64,000 nt of DNA from Haematobia irritans (Eukaryota > Arthropoda > Insecta > Diptera > Muscidae), in the NCBI RefSeq assembly GCF_050003625.1, contig NC_134399.1, forward strand, positions 34,922,671 to 34,986,670, in the 5' to 3' direction. A program made the position numbers and the translations under genes. The notes under the pieces were generated by a model. The model did no database searches, was not told the origin of the DNA, and saw nothing but the letters and a program-made list of their open reading frames with translations. Shown here piece by piece: positions 58,417 through 64,000 of this stretch (the stretch's first letter is position 1; each line of letters starts with the position of its first letter).

Positions 58417-59120
58417 AAATTACAAGCTGACATGTTATAGATTTTCAATTTCTTTAGATTCATCCTTTCATTAAGAAATATTTTCTCTGGTAGATTTAAA
58501 ACCAAAATTCTTGGTAGAGGGTCAATTCGATCCAATTTATTTTCATTCTCTTAATATATTTAATTCATGGTGTACGTTTTTTGTTCATTCATTTCGATAA
58601 TCTTCATGAACTTGGTAATATAGGATGTTCATGACATCGTCATTCTTTCAATTGTTTCAATTCATTCCGATTTTCATCCGATTTTCGAATTTAACAATAT
58701 AAGAACAAAAAAAAAACTAAATAAACAATTATTGTTTATTCATGTAGTTAACTAATACACAAATGCATTATTGTGCAAATTCTCATCTGCTGTAATGAAT
58801 ATAATTTGCGTTTCCTTATATTAACTCCTATCCGAGTCACTGTGAATAATACTGACAATTTTCGATATATGTATAAACATGATAGAAATCATGCAAAAAA
58901 AAATTACAGTGACATCTGCAAATAATTACAAGCAATTAAAATCAATTTAACAATTACATGAAACAGGAAAACTTTGTCATGAAAATGGGTTCTTTTATAA
59001 TTGCAACAAATCGAATATAATGATATATATGCTAATTAAGCGAAAAGTTAATTAGTTGGGTAATGTCCAAAAGGGTAATGACCAACACTTCTATGGGGTC
59101 ACTGGAGAAATTGTCATCAT
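58417..59120. other. Non-coding, nothing recognised
   Basis: AT-rich, no supported feature. Confidence 0.45.
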
Positions 59121-59188
59121 TTTTAATAGATTTCGAGCTTAATGCGTATGAGGTATTAAGTCTTGCGAATTAACGAGCTGAATGTGAA
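59121..59188 (+). repeat. 68-bp direct repeat, left copy
   Basis: TTTTAATAGATTTCGAGCTT to GAATGTGAA. It differs from 60925-60992 at 4 of 68 positions. The 153A copy begins directly after it. Confidence 0.9.
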
Positions 59189-60711
59189 CAAGTATATACG
59201 GCCGTAAGTTCGGCCAGGCCGAATCTTATGTACCCTACACCTACATTGCGTAGAAACTTCTACGAAAGACTGTCATCCACAAATTTCAACTCACTCGGAT
59301 GAAATTTGTTCCTCCAAGAGGCTCCAAAACCAAATCTCAGGATCGGTTTATATGGGGGCTATAAATGATTATGGACTGATATGGACCACTTTTGGCATGG
59401 TTGTTAAATATCATATACTACCGCCAAGTACCAAATTTCAACCAGATCGGATGAATTTTGCTTCTCCAAAAGGTACCGGAGGTCAAATCTGGCGATCGGT
59501 TTATATGGGAGCTATATATAATTATGGACTGATAGGAACCAATTCCTGCATGGTTGTTGGATACCATATACTAACATCACGTACCAAATTTCAACCGAAT
59601 GGGAAGAAGTTTGCTCTTCCAAGATGCTCCGGAGGTCAAATCTGGGGATCGGTTTATATCGGGCCTATATATAATTATGGACCGATATGGACCAATTTTT
59701 GCATGGTCATTAGAGACCATATACTAACACCACGTACCAAATTTCAACCGGATCGGATGAATTTTGCTACTCCAAGAGGCTCCGGAGGTCAAATCTGGGG
59801 ATCGGCTTATATGGGGGCTATATATAATTATGGACCGATATGGACCAATTTTCGCATGATTGTTAGAGACCATATACTAATACCATGTGCCAAATTTCAG
59901 CCGTATCGGATGAAATTTGCTTCTCTTTGAGGCTCCGCAAGCCAAATCTGGGGATCGGTTTATATAAGGGCTATATATAATTATGGACCGATATGGACCA
60001 ATTCTTGCATGGTTGTTAGAGACCATATACTAACACCACGTACCAAATTTCAACCGGATCGGATGAATTTTGCTCCTCTAAGAGGCTCCGGAGGTCAAAT
60101 CTGGGGATCGGCTTATATGGGGGCTATATATAATTATGGACCGATATGGACCATTTTTTGCATGGTTGTTAGAGACCATATACTAACACCATGTACCAAA
60201 TTTCAGCCGGATCGGATGAAATTTGCTTCTCTTAGAGCAATCGCAAGCCAAATTTGGGGGTCCGTTTATATGGGGGCTATACGTAAAAGTGGACCGATAT
60301 GGACCATTTTGTGCATGGTTGTTAAAGACCATATACTAACACCATGTACCAAATTTCAGCCGGATCGGATGAAATTTGCTTATCTTAGAGGCTCCGTAAG
60401 CCAAATCTGGGGATCGGTTTATATGAGGGCTATACGTAAAAGTGAACCGATATGGCCCATTTGCAATACCATCCGACCTACATCAATAACAACTACTTGT
60501 GCCAAGATTCAAGTCGATAGCTTGTTTCGTTCGGAAGTTAACGTGATTTCAACAGACGGACGGACGAACGGACATGCTTACATCGACTCAGAATTTCACC
60601 ACGACCCAGAATATATATACTTTATGGGGTCTTAGAGCAATATTTCAATGTGTTACAAACGGAATGACAAAGTTAATATACCCCCATCCTATGATGGAGG
60701 GTATAAAAACT
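59189..60711 (+). mobile_element. 153A family, full-length copy
   Basis: Starts CAAGTATATACGGCCGTAAG with the hairpin TTCGGCCAGGCCGAA. About seven units follow with the TATATGGGGGCTATATATAA landmark, then the distal module with GACGGACGGACGAACGGAC, ending GGAGGGTATAAAAAC. Two long open frames (59352-59930, 60009-60635) follow the unit's 51-codon length. The order of modules is identical to 14608-16281. Confidence 0.87.
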
Positions 60712-60924
60712 TTTGTGTGTGTTGATTGATTCTACCCACGATAGTAATGAAATGATTGGCAACCCTGAAAACGTCTATGAGCAAAATAAACCCATCACCT
60801 GTTTTGCGTTGCCATACTGTGAACATAACTTGCCTTTTATACCTCATTCACATATACTTCCAATATCGACTTTAACTACATTTCAACTGTCATTTGCCTT
60901 ATAAATAAAGGATTTCAAATCCAC
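60712..60924. other. Short unique stretch between repeats
   Basis: Nothing recognised. Lies between the 153A end and the right copy of the 68-bp direct repeat. Confidence 0.45.
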
Positions 60925-60992
60925 TTTTAATAGATTTCGAGCCTAATGTGTATGAGGTATTAAGTCTTGCGAATGAACGAACTGAATGTGAA
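60925..60992 (+). repeat. 68-bp direct repeat, right copy
   Basis: Partner of 59121-59188. Confidence 0.9.
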
Positions 60993-62387
60993 AAATCAGA
61001 ACAGGCCACAGAGGACTATATTTAAATTCAAGGATATTTTTTCATATTCGAGGAATTTTAACTAAAACATAATAAATCCCTTGCACTAAAAAATAATAAT
61101 AAAATGGCTTTCGAGCCTTGGAGGGTTCACTTTCTCTATACAGTTTTTTTAGTTTCTCAAAATTTTAAATAGTTCTGTGGCCAATGTTACCAACCTCTAT
61201 CTATATTGCTGTCAATTTAAATACATTTCCAAAGGTCAAACTGCAGTATATTACATCTTAATTTGATAAATCCATCATATATAAGTGAAAGGCTGTTTGC
61301 AATCCACTATAATTTTCCACTGCATTATATCATATTAATGAGTTTTATAAAAAAAAAAACAACTGAAATAAGAAAAAAGCAAATGATAAGATCTTTGCCC
61401 GTATAAAGAAACTTCAATTACTTGCTTTCCTATTTTGTAACTATTTTCGTTTTTATCTATTTTGTATTACTTTTCAGTACTTCCACATTACCTAGTAAGA
61501 GAGGTGAATAACCCGTCTTAGGAACAAAAACCCATAGGAACTTAGAGAAGAAACCAATTCGAAAGCATGATAGAAGAAAATAACAGATATTTTCTCTTTA
61601 TTTAACACAAAAATGCCAATGACTTTTGTTTTCCCAGATCGCAATAGCTTTTTGATATGGTCTTCATGTTCAAAGTTTTGCTAAAGTTTTGTTTTCATTC
61701 GAAAAACAAAACAAAGCAAAAAATTCATTTTTTTTTTGGTTAGGGTTCGTTGAGTTTGGCTTTTGTTCTACCTTGGCAACGCCATTCATATCTCTAAATG
61801 AAATCACACGGTGAAAAAAGAAGAGCAAGAGAATGAATATTATGAAGGGGGCCTGGACAAGACTGGACGAAGAAGGGCGGCTGTTGATCGGTTGATTTAG
61901 AATGGCTTGAATTGCAAAATGTAAATTATAATGCATCAACAACATCTACTAAAAACTAAAAACAAAACATCTACCGGAAAAGGAAATGAGTTTCAGAATC
62001 TATGAAACTGAGCTCCAAGTAAAATCACAGAGAAATCTGAAACTCCATAATACATGAGTGAAATGAAAGTTTCATTCTTTTGTCTAGTCATAATAGTGGC
62101 AATGTTGTTAATTTGAACATAACCATTGTTAGATAATATGTAGCACAAAAAAAATTAAATTTCATACAAGTCGTGAGAACAATGACAGCGAAGTAGTAGT
62201 AGGAGGAATTTATTTTGATCTATAAAGAGGAAATTAAATTCATTTGGAATTTAAGTGAAGTATTTTCTAAAAAACAATAGAACAACAGAAACAAAATGTG
62301 CGAGGAAAAAATTATATTTTATTGCTATAATTTATGAAAGTGAGTTTCCTCAACCACAGGAATAAATACCCTACAGATATATAGTAA
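60993..62387. other. Non-coding, nothing recognised
   Basis: AT-rich, no supported gene or transposon. Confidence 0.45.
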
Positions 62388-64000
62388 TAAAATATTGAAA
62401 AATTTTCTAGAGAAATAAAATTAAAAAATAATTATATAGAAATAATATTAAAAAAATCTATAGAAATAAAATTTTGCAAAAAAATTCTATATAATCAAAA
62501 TTTAGCAAAAATTTTCTATAGAAATAAAATTTCGTATCAATTTTCTATGAAAATAAAATTTTGCAAAAATTTTCTATAGAAATAAAATTTCGTATCAATT
62601 TTCTATGAAAATAAAATTTTGTAAAAATTTTCTATAGAAATAAAATTTTGCAAAAATTTTCTATATAAAAAAAAAACTTTGACAAAATTTTTTATAGGAA
62701 TAAAATTTTGCAAAAATTTTCTATACAAATAAAATTTTGACAAGATTTTCTACAGAATTAATTTTTGTTCCAAAAATTTTCTTTAGAAAAAAATTTTGCA
62801 AGCATTTTCTATAGAAATAAAGTTTTGAAAAATTGTTCTATAGAAATACAATTTTGCAAAAATTTTGTAGAAAAAAAATTTTTACAGAAATTTTCTATAG
62901 AAATAAAATGTTGACAAAATTTTTATAGGAATAAAATTTTGCAAAAATTTTCTATACAAATAAAATTTTGACATGATTTTCTACAGATTTAATTTTTGTT
63001 CCAAAAATTTTCTATAGAAAAAAATTTTGCAAGCATTTTCTATAGAAATAAAATTTTGAAAAATTGTTCTATAGAAATACAATTTTGCAAAAATTTTCTA
63101 TATAAATAAAATTTTGACAAAATTTCCTATAGAAATAAAATTTTGACAAAAAATTTCGTAAGAAATGAAGTTTTGCAAAAATTTTCTATAGAAATGAAAG
63201 TTTGCAAAAATTTTCTATAGAAATAAAATTTTGCAAAAATTTGTAGAAAAAAAAATTAACAGAAATTTTCTATAGAAATAAAATGTTGAAAAAAAATGTT
63301 GTTGGAAAAATTTTCTATACAAATAAAATTTTGACATGATTTTCTACAGAATTAATTTTTGCACCAAAAATTTTCTATAGAAAAAAATTTTGCAAGCATT
63401 TTCTATAGAAATAAATTTTTAAAAAATTCTTCTATAGAAATACAATTTTGAAAAAATTTTCTATATAAACAAAATTTTGACAAAATTTTCTATAGAAATA
63501 AAATTTTGTAACAATTTTCTATAAAAATAAAATTTTGCAAAAATTTTCTATAGAAATAAAATTTTGACAAAAATTTTCTGTAGAAATGAAGTTTTGAAAA
63601 AATTTTCTATAGAAATAAAATTTTGCAAAAATTTTTTATAGGAATAAAACTTTAACAAAATTTTCTATAGAAATTAAAGTTTGCAAAAATTTTCTAAAGA
63701 AATAAAATTTTTGCAAAAAATTTGTAGAAAAAAAATTAACAGAAATTTTCTATAGAAATAAAATGTTGACAGAATTTTTTATAGGAATAAAATTTTGCAA
63801 AAATTTTCTATACAAATAAAATTTTGACAAGATTTTCTACAAAATTAATTTTGGTCCAAAAATTTTCTATAGACAAACATTTTGCAACCATTTTCTATAG
63901 AAATAAATTTTTGAGAAATTGTTCTATAGAAATAAAATTTTACAAAAATTTTCTATATAAACAAAATGTAACAATTTTGCAAAAATTTTCTATAGAAATA
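62388..64000 (-). repeat. 29-bp array, TGC variant, runs off the window
   Basis: Units read GCAAAAATTTTCTATAG on the + strand, so the linker between palindromes is mostly TGC rather than GTC. Higher-order repeats are visible (TTCTACAGA(A)TTTAATTTTTG at about 62750, 62980 and 63350). Confidence 0.92.

Noticed and set aside
59352..60635. Two ~200-codon proteins with repeated MGAIYNYGPIW motifs
   Set aside because: They follow the 153-bp unit of a dispersed non-coding-looking repeat. Neighbouring units in other copies contain stops and single-base indels. Kept only as a finding about unit length.

Overview
The window is AT-rich, repeat-dominated nuclear DNA of an insect, almost certainly a calyptrate (muscid) fly. 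The horn fly Haematobia irritans is my best guess. The main reason is a degraded mariner at 47364-48648 whose ends and transposase match Himar1, the element described from that species, almost residue for residue. The species call is an inference: other muscids share several of the repeats seen here. I see no complete host gene. The only convincing host coding sequence is a 75-bp candidate exon (45169-45243, +), so most of the window is probably intron or intergenic DNA.

Roughly 18 kb is made of arrays of one 29-bp, hairpin-prone unit (AAAATTTTATTTCTATAG plus AAAATTTTGTC and variants). The arrays lie on the + strand at 127-243, 5374-7968, 8097-9172, 21062-24184, 33010-33360, 34810-35475, 35576-36095, 38835-40262 and 41828-42017. 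They lie on the - strand at 26386-28705, 29096-29965, 51056-51263, 52477-54310, 56425-57758 and 62388-64000. Several begin with a common leader (GTGCCAAAAATAATCTACC), and one is bounded by short inverted repeats, so the arrays look like the inside of a mobile element rather than a centromeric satellite.

A second large component is two diverged families, called 153A and 153B here. Both contain head-to-tail units of exactly 153 bp, related terminal sequences and terminal hairpins. 153A is at 244-868, 14608-16281, 33361-34480, 42599-42851 and 59189-60711. 153B is at 16748-17925 and 40649-41826, with a relic at 24640-24800.

Autonomous transposon remains include a non-LTR retrotransposon with AP endonuclease, RNase H and a CCHC-like C-terminus (2215-3794, 45373-46360, 48651-49410 and fragments). 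A tRNA-derived SINE shares its 3' tail with that LINE (1-99, 34482-34809, 46613-46949, 56038-56300). There is also a Himar1-like mariner, a DD37E Tc1/mariner relative inserted in a 29-bp array (51266-52474), a DD37D-type mariner relic (10884-11385), TTAA-flanked piggyBac-type MITEs and other MITEs. Two fragments look like Penelope-like elements. One of them (40263-40648) carries a near-perfect hammerhead ribozyme on the - strand at 40341-40409.

Nesting gives a relative history. Himar1 sits in a LINE tail, the DD37E element in a 29-bp array, a piggyBac-type MITE in one copy of a duplicated segment whose other copy keeps the empty site, and another MITE in an older dispersed repeat. All transposase and LINE reading frames seen are broken or truncated.
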